From Toxotes chatareus (lineage: Eukaryota; Chordata; Actinopteri; Toxotidae), in NCBI GenBank assembly GCA_016801885.1, contig CM028894.1:14851622-14915621 (forward strand): a stretch of 64,000 bases of DNA, written 5' to 3'. Positions 45,395 through 56,064 of the stretch are shown piece after piece. The position numbers and the translations under genes were made by a program. How positions within the stretch are numbered: position 1 is the stretch's first letter; the number at the start of each line of letters is the position of its first letter. The notes beneath the pieces were generated by a model, which worked only from the letters and a program-made list of their open reading frames with translations, was not told the DNA's origin and ran no database searches.

Positions 45395-46190
45395 AGTAGT
45401 AACTCTTACCTTACACAGTAGACCACCTTCTGGAAGTCCAGGACATCAGCTTGACCTGGGTCACATCTTGAGGGAAGAAGCTGTTGCAGAGCCAGGTAGG
45501 GGGAGGCCCTGATGCTCCTGTACCCCCTCTTCAGGGTTGGTGGCTGGGTTGGTTGGGGTCCTTCACAATGCTGAGGGTCTTGTGGGTGCACCACCTTCTT
45601 ACATGTGTTGTATGGAGGAGAGTCTTGCAGTTCCTATATCACACACTGCTGCAGGAGCTCAGGATGTTCTTACTAGTGCCTCTGTAGAACCTGGTGAGGA
45701 CAGGTGGAGGAGGTACAGGAGAGGTCTCGATGGTCAGTGTTAACCTCCTCTGTTTTCCCTGTGTGTGAAATGTTTTGCCTTACACCACGCTGTGAGCGGG
45801 TCCACCTCTTCTCTGAAAGCTGTTTTCATCCCCAACACTGCTGTGTCATCAGCAAACTTACTGATGAGGTTGGAGCTGGATGATGTTGTGCAGTTGCTGC
45901 ACACAGTCCCTCGGAGTCCAGTGCCCTGTCACCTATGATTCCAAAAAGGTTTGCAAGGGCATTTGCCAAACATCCAATGCAGGCCCTGATGGCACTACTA
46001 CTACTTTGTGGGGGATGATCCTGGAGAGGGTCTTCCTCACACTGCAGGTGCTTGGGGCCTATGAAGCGTAGCAGACCTAGACTCTGGAGTTTTGGTAGTC
46101 TGAATCTCCTGAAGATCCCAGAGTCTGCAGATGAGTTTTTGCTACAGTTAAAGACATAAAGAAAAGGTATGTTAGTGAAGACAGTGCTTA
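45395..46190 (-). pseudogene. LINE reverse-transcriptase remnant (L2/jockey-type)
   Basis: Read on the minus strand, this is a decayed non-LTR retrotransposon reverse transcriptase. NLISKFADDTAV (45836-45871) contains the FADD form of the catalytic (Y/F)xDD box. Downstream in another frame, VLTRFYRGTSKNILSSC (45640-45690) matches the conserved tail segment (usually L..FYRG.IESIL...). The end has DPNQPSHQP, a GYRSIRASP arginine segment and a final LQQLLPSR..., corresponding to the DP(S)HP...GRR(Y)RS(I)...FFP(Q) terminus. Several frameshifts and stops separate these pieces, and the N-terminal endonuclease is absent. It is a dead 3' fragment, as is typical of LINE truncation. Confidence 0.8.
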
Positions 46191-46194
46191 ATCT

Positions 46195-46855
46195 CACAAT
46201 CATAAGAAGTCACATATAAGGAAAATGTTAAATGTTAAACAAACGACCTGTACCGGCCTTTTCTGATTTCCTCGCCAGCATTTCAGCCTTGTAACCATCA
46301 ATTATTATTGCGGTTTATTCCCCAGTCTGGTGTCTTGGACTGGATCCTGATTATATACCATGCATCCTCTTTGCAGCTAAGCTACAACACCAGTAACTTG
46401 TAGCTATATATTCATATAGTGCAGGTACATGCTACTTTATTTAAAAATAAAGTCTGAACTAGTCCGAGCTCTGAGGTTGAATCCTGAAGGGAAACTGTGA
46501 CGCTGTAACACGTGAAGGGGGCATCCTGGGTAATTACTCCGACTCTGCTCTGCAGTGTGGAAACAAGACTACAGGCAGAGCAGAATATCTTTACTAACAG
46601 TCCAGTCGAACAGCTTTATGACAACAGCCTGATTTCTAATCAGTTCAAACATGTGAATATTTGAGTCCATGGAAACACAGTCACGGTCAATGACAGCAGG
46701 GTTACCGTCGGCGCTGACAAACCCCACGACGGCACAATTGTTTTCCCTGTTCAGCTGCCTCTAAGTTTACCCAGCACCAACAACATACACACACACAAAC
46801 CAATATTTCTTCCTATCCTGCACTACCCCCCCGCCCCCCCCGCTCGCTGTGTTAT
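46195..46855. other. Non-coding, no recognisable gene
   Basis: Unremarkable DNA with a CCCCCC-type tract at 46826-46842. I see no gene. Confidence 0.4.
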
Positions 46856-46857
46856 TC

Positions 46858-47065
46858 CTGATTAACCGTAAACGAGCAAATATTTTCCCAGTGTTCGCCA
46901 GGTTAGATCCCCATTTAATTAAACTGGCTCATTATGTCGCTCTCTGATTAGTGGAGGAGAATCAATTATTCAATTCACAAACATGGGCCGCAGGAGCTGG
47001 AGGTGCACAACGAGCTGCTCATTTAATTCCAAGGACACTAATTAGCTACAAAGCAAGCAGTGACT
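46858..47065. promoter_or_regulatory. Candidate conserved non-coding element
   Basis: A cluster of homeodomain-type motifs in repeat-free DNA: CTGATTAACCG, CCATTTAATTAAACTGG, CTGATTAGTGG, GAATCAATTATTCAATTC, CTCATTTAATTCC and CTAATTAGC. There are six within 200 bases and no frame with coding features. Confidence 0.45.
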
Positions 47066-47219
47066 TTCCTTCTTTTTTTTTTTTTTCCCCTCCCTGCCTT
47101 CTTTTCCAATTATCGCACATGCAGGACACTTAAAAGTTAGCAAGCAGAGGAGGAAGAATCACAGGCCGGGGCTGTGGGTGGTGTTTTAAGGAGGCGTTTT
47201 GGGAACAGGGATGGGAGAG

Positions 47220-47690
47220 GGGTGTGGTGGGTCAATGTTTGCCTTATTTAGCTGGATTCTCTTCTAGTTAGTGAGGTCAAGAAGGAGAAGCAAGTGGGGG
47301 GGGGGGACTTATTTGCTGATATGTAGATCACAGAGTCTAAGCATTCAGGAAACAACCCCGGGGATTTGCAGATGTGTTGAGCCGGGGCCCGCTTACTTTT
47401 GTTCTCTGCAATCAAACAGCGGGCAATTATCCGAATTATTGACAGCAGATTTCTCATTTCAACTGCAAATTAAGGCTATCAATAAAAGCTTTCTGATGCA
47501 AAAGTGCCTAATTAACCAACAGAGTGGAGCTCTGAAGCCTTGATATATATAAAAAAAAAAAAAAAAACCTCCAGTCGGCTGCATGTTGTGGAAACACAGG
47601 GGAACTAATTAGTTTAATTATCAAAACAGCTAATTAAAATTACACAGTTGCCTAATTAGTTCTGTGCTTCTTGCTGTCTCCTCTCCCTCT
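47220..47690. promoter_or_regulatory. Candidate conserved non-coding element
   Basis: Follows the previous cluster. It holds CCGAATTATTGACAGC, GGCTATCAATAAAAGC, GCCTAATTAACC, GGAACTAATTAGTTTAATTATC, GCTAATTAAAATTAC and GCCTAATTAGTTC. A ten-G run (47299-47308) and an A17 run (47552-47568) interrupt it. The motif density is striking. Confidence 0.45.
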
Positions 47691-47783
47691 GTCTTTTTTC
47701 TTAGTTGCCCTCTCACTCTTTAATTGACAGGTTGAAGTTAAATATAAAATAGGAGGAAAGAGAGCAGAGTGTATGTGTTTATA

Positions 47784-47808
47784 AGTGTGTGTGTGTGTGT
47801 GTGTGTGG
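47784..47808. repeat. (GT)n microsatellite
   Basis: About 12 GT units. Confidence 0.92.
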
Positions 47809-47809
47809 G

Positions 47810-49495
47810 AGATTTTGTCTATGCGTGCGTGCTCGGGAGGAAGCAGGAGAGCACAAACACCTCCTGCTGAATATCTCCTCCTGTGGCAGAATACTAACAG
47901 CAGAATAGATGACAGTTGTCCCTTTGGTGAGACGGTCCAAATTTTCCCCCCATTAATCTGTCCCCGGGTACGGGAGACGGAGGGAGGGCGGGGTGAAGAG
48001 AGAGACGGGGGGTGACAAATGTGGGGTTAAAGCTGACAGTGGGCCTCCTGTCTGAAAAAGTCTGTTTAAAGCATTTCTGATAGTTTCCAAACGGCAGAGG
48101 AAATTGAATGAACAATAAATGGTCAGTGTTGGATTCGTCCGTCACCGTGTTTAAAGGATGAATCTGCTGCTTACTTCTCATCATCAAATCCCAAAAGAAC
48201 AAAACCAAAAGATAAATTGATCCTATAAACAAATGTCTTTGACATAAAATATGATCAGTTTATAAAACACTACAAGTTTAAAGATCAAATTTGAGGCTTG
48301 TGTCCGTCTCACAGTCCATGTTTCAGACATTTCACTAACTGTTTGAGACCCAGAGACGTAGAACTGTCCAACATTTCACAAGAAATTCATTCTTTATTCT
48401 TCCTCACTCTGCCATTAATCATTTCGCAACCCCTCAGATTTATCTTGTGACTCTTTGGAGGGGCCCTGACCCCTAATTTGGGAATTAACTGGATACACAA
48501 CTGTAATTAAAACCAGCATTTAAATTTTTTTTCCTGTGTGGTCACTCGGTTCAAAGCAGTGTTTTCAGTGTGCAGTGAGAACAGGGAGAGGATGTTATTT
48601 AAGTCCAGCGCTGCTAAAACATTTACAGCAGCATGTGCCCAAGGCTACGCACTGGAACAATGTCAGAGCCATTTATAAGTTCACAATATATATATTTCAG
48701 TGGAACACAACCAAACCCTCCAACCAAAATTCATTATGGCTGTTGCATGCGATGCAGGGAAATATGTCATATATTATGTATATTACAAAAAGCACAGACT
48801 AGGACAAAGTATATTCTTTCACTATGACTAATACATATTTGTAGTGTTTATCCAGCCTGTGCATTATGCATCTGAACAACAAGTTCATGTATAAGGAAAA
48901 ACAAGTAATCACTCTGTTAATACAGAGCAAAATTATTAATTTCACACTCAATAGAAAAATAGAATGTTAAGCAAGACTCACAGAAGGACAGAAACAAAGA
49001 CTGCAGTGTAATGTGTTTATCACTGTAGCCTTTCATAGTATGATGGTCCTCTACGAAGGACCTTTATGTTCCGTCTCAAGTGCAGCAATTAGCATACAGA
49101 AGCCTGTGCAAAGCTCACAGGGAGCACGTCCTTGGTGATCATCACAGTAATGAGCTGGGCGACAAACATCATCTCACCTTTGTATTGTTTTCTTTTTGTT
49201 TGGGCTCGTCGTCTCGGGCTGCTAATGCTAGTAGTTGTTGTGGTTCCAGTGTGGCGTGCAGGGTTTGCAAAACACAGGCTCACATTTGCACACTGTTACC
49301 GTTCACTGTTTCTTTTGTCTACGCTGGCTGCTTCCTGATACCCAGCATGTGGATGTCTTCTGAGATTTTGATTGGATCACTCTTGCATTCAAGGCTGAAA
49401 TACATACATTAAATGCCAACAAACTGCAGGGCATCTTAAGGCCTTCCAGGCTGCTGGACCTTTTGGATGTTGTCACGGTGGTGATCCAACAAGGC
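47810..49495. other. Non-coding, no recognisable gene
   Basis: Mostly unremarkable. GAGACGGAGGGAGGGCGGGG purine-rich DNA lies around 47974-48010. The patch 48130-48230 may be a dispersed-repeat fragment, but I cannot name it. No coding frame is recognisable. Confidence 0.38.
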
Positions 49496-49499
49496 CTCC

Positions 49500-50650
49500 T
49501 ATATCCCCTAGAGTGAACTAGACTAACCTAAACCACGAGTGAGCGAGATCTGCGAGTGTTTTAGATGATTACTGCGTGATCAGCCAACAGCTGATTATCT
49601 GTCAGGTGCGATGTGTTCTTCCCTTCCAGCTAGAGTTGTGCTCATCAGCAGCCTCCCAGCATGCAAATGGTCCGTGACCGAGCGGGGCCGACCTGGAGCC
49701 TTTTTTTGGCGAGGGGTATTTTTAGCCACACTAATCAGGGAGCTTATTATTTCTCGGGTTCACAGGAACTTTGAACCGCAGACTCTCCTGGCCTAAAAGA
49801 TTCATGAAGGAGAGGCTATCGGGGGACCTCCTCGAGGCTCGAGAGGTCAGAGAATGGTGTTATCCCTACGGCAATCACAGAAAAACAAATTGCATTTGTT
49901 AAGGGTGCACAGCTTGTACATTTATTGTATGCGTTTAATGTAGCGTGCTGTGGGTGTAACTGATTTATGACTATGGGAAGGCTTATTGACATATACAGGC
50001 AGGTTGGATATATGGGATTTGTTATCTGTTACAAGTAAAGAAAAGCAGTGTAAAGTAACCAGGCTAAAGTCTATTAATGTTGCACAGGGGAAAAAAAAAT
50101 CCCCCATTGCTTCCAGTGTAATTGGTCATGCTAATAAGCATCCAAGGCATAAAGTGATATTTTTTCATATAAAGGCAGAGCTCTGCTGTAAATCTCTCTT
50201 GTTAGGGATTAAAAAGTTTTCCTTCGCACTGAGGAACCTACTTGGACATCAACTTAACTATTATCAAACTCTTCCATTTCCCTTTACAATAGTTTTCAGA
50301 AGGCTTTCGCCATTCTCCGTGTGCGTTCTTACGGATGCACTTGTAAATCTCTGGACCCTATTAGATTGTGAGTGAATATGACGGGCCCCTCACAAAAGAA
50401 GGCCTTTTGTATATAAAATGCAATCTAGCTGGGGCCAGCTGGTGAGGGAAGCATGTAGATTACAGGGTGAATTGCCTGCAAAGCGCCGTTCGATTTGAAT
50501 TGTCAATGTGGCCCCTCCATTTAACTCATACAGAGACCCATTTTGGTTCAGATAGAGCAAAGACAGATTCCATCAGGTCCTTATCTGTTACAAGTTGCAT
50601 TGCTTGCAACTGGATTCAATAGGTAGCGATAAAGGTGTTATTTTTTAAAC
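49500..50650. promoter_or_regulatory. Long candidate enhancer cluster
   Basis: More than 1.1 kb with almost no simple repeat and a dense set of short factor motifs. These include GATGATTACTGCG, a perfect octamer ATGCAAAT at 49661-49668, a MEF2-like GTATTTTTAG at 49716-49725, CACTAATCAGGG, CTTATTATTTC, GTCTATTAATG, GTAATTGGTC, GCTAATAAGC and TTATCTGTTACAAG. The last occurs twice, at about 50019-50037 and 50581-50595. The overlapping 61-129-codon frames have no domain. It is the longest enhancer-like block here. Confidence 0.48.
49661..49668 (+). promoter_or_regulatory. POU octamer motif
   Basis: A perfect ATGCAAAT, the canonical POU/Oct site, inside the candidate enhancer cluster. Binding is inferred from the motif only. 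Confidence 0.45.
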
Positions 50651-52140
50651 ATTAGGATACCTGGTTTTTCTGCACTGGTCAGCAGTGGGGTATATGAGTA
50701 TGAGAAAAGCATATAAAACATGCCCAGCTTCCTTCCTCTCCCTGCTGTCCGATACCATGAATGGTGTATTATTCCTATCATTTTTCTGACTTTCTGGAGG
50801 AAAAAGTAATTTTATCTTGTAAAGGGATGTTTTTTTTTTTTTTTCCTGCCCTCCTATCCCCCCTTGCGAGTGGTGTATATTGTTCTGGGATAAAGAAGTC
50901 TTCCTGCTGCATTGATACATCATCGCAGCCAACCACAATCACTGTCTGCGGACTGTCAGCCAAGAGACCAATTTGGGCCACATACACTCTGACCGTGACA
51001 TTTAAGAAAAATTAATCCCACTTTAAGCCAAGGAGAATTAACTCCGCTGCAAAAGACTATCATCAAACCTCTACAGAGGGGCCGGCGGTGTGTGGGGCCT
51101 TATAATTCTACAATTCTCTTGTGTTGATCAATAGGAAAAGAAAGTGTTTGACAGCTTTTGTGTGAGTCGGCTGATTCTTTTGTTGTACAAGCAGATGACG
51201 CCAGCAGAAGCGTCTCTCTCTCTCTCACTCTCTCTGATTCAGATATGCCTAAAATTTGAATTGGATGACAGTCGGAGTGTTCTGAGTGACTGAGAAGCTC
51301 TGAGTAACCACTTAGGGAGCTGTCAATCACGCCACTGACATGGCTGTTTCCCTGCGCGTTGATAAAGCGAGATCGAAAGCGGTGGGAAATTCGCGAGGCC
51401 TGCAAACACCGCGGAAGGTGCTGCTTTCAAAAGAGAGAGCATCCAAAGAGACAGAGCCAAAGGAAGCTTTCATCAATCCGGTCGAGGAGCAAATCTCTTC
51501 CCTTAACACCGGTTCACGTGGAGCCAAAGCATTTGGATAATAGCTGTGTCTCTGCCGTCATGGAGACAGAAAGGATTTTTGCCCATAAAGGCAATAGAAA
51601 AACTCACAGATACACCATCTCAGGTTATTAGTGGCCTTCAGCAGTCAGGAAAAAAAAAAAGAGCTCAGAGACGTGACGGTGAGACATTTTACTCCCAATC
51701 AAACATACATCCTACATCATATGTTCTGTCAGAGCTTGAAACAGGAAAGAACCGACTGAGAATCACTGGCCTCACTTATCTCTCTCGCAAAAAAAAAAAA
51801 AAAAAAGAACTCTGTGACACTTCCCAGTATTTTCACTTTACATTCCAAAATTACATATTTCTGCTGGTATCAGGTTGAACAATGTGCGCATCTGTTTCCA
51901 GACTCTGAATGAGACCAGTGAAACTTGCTTTGTGTAAAGTTCCTTTGATTGCTTAAGACGCCTTGCAATGCTCTGGTTTGCAGCGGAACCGAATGAGCCT
52001 CAGACTCCATCTTATTTACATTTCCCTTTTTGTAACCCATTCTGCTCCAGCAAGAGCGTGGAGGGAAGGAAGCGAGAGAAGGCAGGAGAGGAAAACAGAC
52101 AGGAGAAAGAAAGAGTGTGCTTCAATGCCAAGGTGCCTGG
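50651..52140. other. Non-coding, no recognisable gene
   Basis: A T15 run at 50829-50844, a TCTCTCTCTC tract at 51211-51225, and A-runs at 51649-51660 and 51788-51806. The 51300-51600 stretch is repeat-poor and may be conserved, but its 60-90-codon frames are unrecognisable. Confidence 0.35.
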
Positions 52141-52147
52141 GCCTCCT

Positions 52148-52380
52148 TTTTTTTTTTTTTTTTTTCAAGCGTTAAATGTTCTGACGGGGCTGAGGTGGTG
52201 GTGGTTGGTGGTGGGGGGTGGGGGGGGGTGCAGAGAGGAGAAGGTGATAATGAGAGCAGAACTCCTTTCCAAGACAGCCACACATTGTTTTAATTGTTCA
52301 GACCGGAGAACGGAGGGGAGAAAAGAAATCGAGTCTGTTTTCTCAGAGCCAACGTAAAAAAAAAAAAAAAAGAACAAACC
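52148..52380. repeat. T18, G-rich and A16 homopolymer cluster
   Basis: A T18 run at 52148-52165, GGTGGTGGTTGGTGGTGGGG at 52196-52229 running into a G9 run, and an A16 run at 52357-52372. The repeated frames through it are artefacts. Confidence 0.85.
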
Positions 52381-52384
52381 TGGC

Positions 52385-54335
52385 TTTTTCCCTGCAACGT
52401 GTTGGAGCAATTATGTACAAACCCTGTAATTATGCATATCTTTTGGAAACATGTAAAAAGCCGCATGGAAACGAGACCGGGCTGCTTAAACAGCATGCGC
52501 GCCGGCCCCCCACCCCATGGCTGTGCATTGTTTGATATTTCAGGGAGTTCTGGCGAAGAAACCTGAAGTTGAAGACGGTTCGCCGTCGCGTTGTTGTGTG
52601 TCAGAAAAGGCTCGGTTTCCTCGGCGTGGACGTTAGCTGCTGGGCAGAAAATTAAGCACAAACGCCACCTTTCTCGCTGTATCAGTGGGACCCCCACCAC
52701 CATCAGCCCCCCCCGCCCCAACAGCATTTCCATACCTCCTCCTTCCTCCACAGATCCAATCCTCTCTCCTTCTCCTCACTCGTCTCTGCATGTGCTAGGT
52801 CCCACCCTTAATTAAGTCTGCTGGGGTTTAAAGTGTTGAATCTTGTTTAAAGCCCATCTCAGCACATTTAAAAGGACTATGAGAGTGTGCATGGTAATCA
52901 GGACATCCAGAGCCATTTGGGTAGGAGTGCCGGCCACTGAGAGCATGATTTCAGACTTGATTCCTTCACAGATGCTTTTATTTTTCTGCATATATTCTTG
53001 GGAGGGAGTGTGATTATTCCTAACTGTCACACTGTCATGTGTATGTAGCTTTTTGTATGGACTCAAGGCTCTTACTGCTCAAAATTACCACAAGTTAATC
53101 TTATCACAGCAAAATTCAATTACTTTTATCAAGGTTCTTTCACAGGCTACAGATGTAGCCTGGGTAGACCCTATTCTGCCGGGCCATTGTGTGCGTGTGT
53201 TTCTGTGCCAATAATTGAACTTTGCTTTTACCCGCAAAATGCTGTGTCCCAAGCAGCAACAATGCAACATGTAACAGCTCTATGAGGAAACCAATAATGG
53301 GGGCATTGCTGCCGTTCAACCTCGGGGCCGAGCACCTGTTACCGTGTCTCCATTCTGGGCTCACACTGACATTTAAAATGGACATTTTTTGCATTGATAA
53401 CAGGTTAGTGGCAGGGCTGCAAGCCAGGAGTCTGATGAAGGCTATTTAAATGTTTGCAAAGTGGTGAGATTAAAATCAAATAAGTGCAGCCCGCCCCCCC
53501 CCCTTCCCTCCATTTTTCTGCCTGACTTATCTGGATTTGTTCCCCCAGACCCTCACTGCAGTGGATTCTGGGTAATTCAACCCCCACCCACCCAACATGC
53601 CAATTACCCCTGGATGGATTTTTTTTTTGAATGAAGCAGGATAATTGTGTAATTATCTGGGTGAAATGGGAAGTCTAATGTGTTAAAGTGGGATTTTTTT
53701 TTTTAAGCCTCTGTAAGGTGGTGAAAAGCGGAGGCAGCAGGGCAGGATCGTGCTGCTAGTAAAGCTGCTGTTAGCTCCTGCTAACACAATATAGAAACGA
53801 GTAGATTGTGACCTGTTACATCCTGTTTTGTTTTGGTGTTTCCTGTTTCGAGCTCCGGCTTGATCGGCAGATAGGCATGAGTCTTTGCTGGCTTAGTGGC
53901 TATAGGCAGGTCCATTGTTCAGCTCTTTCTCTCTCCACCCTGCTGCAGCAGCACTCATTCATCTGTTTCAATAAACTTTCTTGCAGTAAACATCAACAAA
54001 ACAATGTGAAGTAATAACCGTTTTGATGGTAATATCAAAGACATTTCTGTTTTGCGTTGCAGGGATTTTAGCGTGACAAACCAGCCTCGCATGTCCGAGA
54101 TCCACAGAAACCGCTGCCTGAGCAGCTGATGTCAATGTGCTTGACCGTGTGAGATTCTTTTTCCTCTCAGTCTGAAGAATAGCTCGGTATAGTTTGTCTT
54201 TTCTTTCTTTTCTGTATAAAAGGACTGTAACAGCAGTTATTTCAGTGTAACAACAGCACAAAAGCTTAATAAAAGTAGAAAGGGTATTAGAGTAGTGTTA
54301 AAGTGGTGATGGTTTCTGAGGTGTTGCTTGGTGGT
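52385..54335. other. Non-coding, no recognisable gene
   Basis: Some repeat-poor parts, such as 52390-52480, contain TAATTATGCATATC-type motifs. C-runs lie at 52708-52716 and 53494-53503. No frame has coding character. Confidence 0.38.
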
Positions 54336-54339
54336 TATT

Positions 54340-54430
54340 AAGGAGTCCGTGGTGGTGGTTGTAGTAGCAGTTGCAGTAGGACTTGTGGTAGTGTTAGTAT
54401 CTGCAGTAATAGTAGTGGTAATTGATGGAA
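54340..54430. repeat. Degenerate GTA/GTG trinucleotide tract
   Basis: An imperfect array of GTG, GTA and GTT triplets, an old decayed trinucleotide repeat. Confidence 0.8.
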
Positions 54431-54862
54431 GCTACAAAATCATACAGTGATTAAAAAAAGTGTTTTTACTTGATTAAAGTAACATGACAGCACTTACACC
54501 TTGTACACTTGAGGATTAATTAGAACCATCACATCAAATCAACACCTGGCATGTGCTACATGTTCAATGCAAAACATTAAGGCTAATAATAATTTAGACA
54601 CCACAACTTATTTGTTAATAAAAATGCAAGAGCAAATAATCTATATCAGGAAATATCTCCTCTTGTATGTGTCTCATGACTGAGGGGCTCTATATACTGA
54701 CTGAAATTGTTTGGAGCAAAATATTAGATTCAGATCCTTTTTCCGTACAGAGAAGGTGAGGTTGAGGTGTTTATCTGGAGCATTTTCATTCTGTCTGGAC
54801 TTTTAAACCGATTATAAAATCTCTATAAATGTAAACAATGTAAACATACCCACTGTAGCTTT
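54431..54862. other. Non-coding, no recognisable gene
   Basis: AT-rich; nothing recognisable. It is the side on which the missing left half of the neighbouring Tc1 element would have lain. Confidence 0.4.
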
Positions 54863-55425
54863 GTATTCATGCATTTGAGCAAACTCGGGTCAGGCTTTTA
54901 GGTGTTTCTCTTTCAACAGTGGTGTCTTCCTGGGTCTTCTTCCATAGGCCCCACTTTCAGTCCATACCTTGATCTTGGAGGTTTGCCTACAGTCCCCATC
55001 GACCTTAAACATGGCAGTAATGTTAGCAGCTGTGGTCACAGGAGCATCAAACTGCTTGGAAATAGTTTTGCAGCCTTTACCTTGACCGTGCTCAGCAATT
55101 CCTTCCTCCTTTATCTCATCAGACATCTTTATTCATTTCCTTCTCTTGTCCGCGTTCGGTGCGGCGCACACGATGACACCAAACAGCACAAACAAGCACT
55201 TTCCCTCCATTAAATAGGCTGATTGTGAGATTGAAGACACCCATTTTGATCTTTGTAGAACAAACAAGAATTCAGCTCTTTTCACTGCCTCTTTGTTTTA
55301 TTCTATGGCAAACCGAAGCCATGCAGACGTGACAAAAGGGCTTTTAATTTCAACGCTTTTCCGGAAGAATGGAGCATTGTTTCAGTGAGATGCAAGGGTA
55401 CCGAACACTTTTGGCCGCATCTGTA
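54863..55425 (-). mobile_element. Internally deleted Tc1-like transposon
   Basis: The transposon body is read on the minus strand. At the right end, GGGTACCGAACACTTTTGGC then CGCATCTG (55396-55423) is a Tc1-type terminal inverted repeat facing outwards, with TA at 55424-55425. The transposase N-terminus follows on the minus strand. GKGCKTISKQFDAPVTTAAN is the DNA-binding helix-turn-helix, and GRRPRKTPLL is the conserved linker motif. Between them, after QTSKIKV, a piece that normally spans some fifty residues is missing. The frame then stops and breaks off by about 54863, so the DDE catalytic domain and left inverted repeat are gone. It cannot move on its own. Confidence 0.8.
54890..55126 (-). 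pseudogene. Tc1-like transposase N-terminal fragment
   Basis: A 78-codon frame beginning MSDEIKEEGIAEHGQGKG with the paired-like DNA-binding region (KTISKQF...VTTAANI) and ending ...RRPRKTPLLKEKHLKA before a stop. Family members are several hundred residues long. This piece lacks most of the second binding subdomain and the entire catalytic domain, so it could at most bind the inverted repeats. The start is the first in-frame ATG. Confidence 0.78.
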
Positions 55426-55429
55426 CATA

Positions 55430-55795
55430 ACAGTCATATTGCCACATTTTCGACACAGCAATATGTAGAGGCCTAACAATGGCAAGCCATAGGGGCCAAT
55501 CCATTTATCAAAGACCGTTTGCGGCTATGTAGTCTTAATTGTTACGAGAAAAGAAGGAAGAAAATACGAAAATCAATGGAAAGCCGTGAAGGTGCCCCCC
55601 CCCCCAAAAAAAAAATAAAAAATTCAACACATTGCATTGACCCTAATCCAAATCCACTCAGAAACCAGGCAATTTCTCACTGCCAGTCTCCAGACCCCAG
55701 CTCTCGTCATGGCTGCAAGCGAGTGGTAAACACTCACATGTGAAGGAAGGTGGGCTGTGGTGGTGGTGGTTGGTGAGGGGGGGGGGCATAAAATG
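55430..55795. other. Non-coding, with C/A homopolymers
   Basis: A C9 run meets an A9 run at 55596-55613, and GGTGGTGGTGG with a G9 run lies at 55757-55786. I see no gene. Confidence 0.45.
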
Positions 55796-55799
55796 AAAA

Positions 55800-56060
55800 T
55801 TCAAGGAAAGGGAACATAAGATATGTTGTCTGCTTTCAGCGGTTGTTAGAAAATAAATTGCTTTTGAAAGTAGAAATGTTTACCTCAATTGAGAACCGTT
55901 TTATGCCCTTGACAGGAAATTATTTCACAGCTTCTCTAGCAGTTGCTCTTTCCAGTGGTTATGTTTCCTTAACCCCACCAAATAACTTGGCCTTCACATT
56001 CAGCTACAGTATAAATAGCCTACTTTGCCCATGTTTGGGGGCCTTTCTCAATATATTCAA
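55800..56060. promoter_or_regulatory. Candidate conserved non-coding element
   Basis: Repeat-poor DNA with GGAAATTATTTCACAG, ATAACTTGGCCTTC and CAGTATAAATAGCC, the last a TATA-like motif. The 73-codon frame at 55843 has no recognisable domain. The texture suggests conservation. Confidence 0.35.
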
Positions 56061-56064
56061 CTAA

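Noticed and set aside
52290..52751. 153-codon minus-strand frame
   Set aside because: Built on a poly-A/T tract and G-rich DNA, without any motif.
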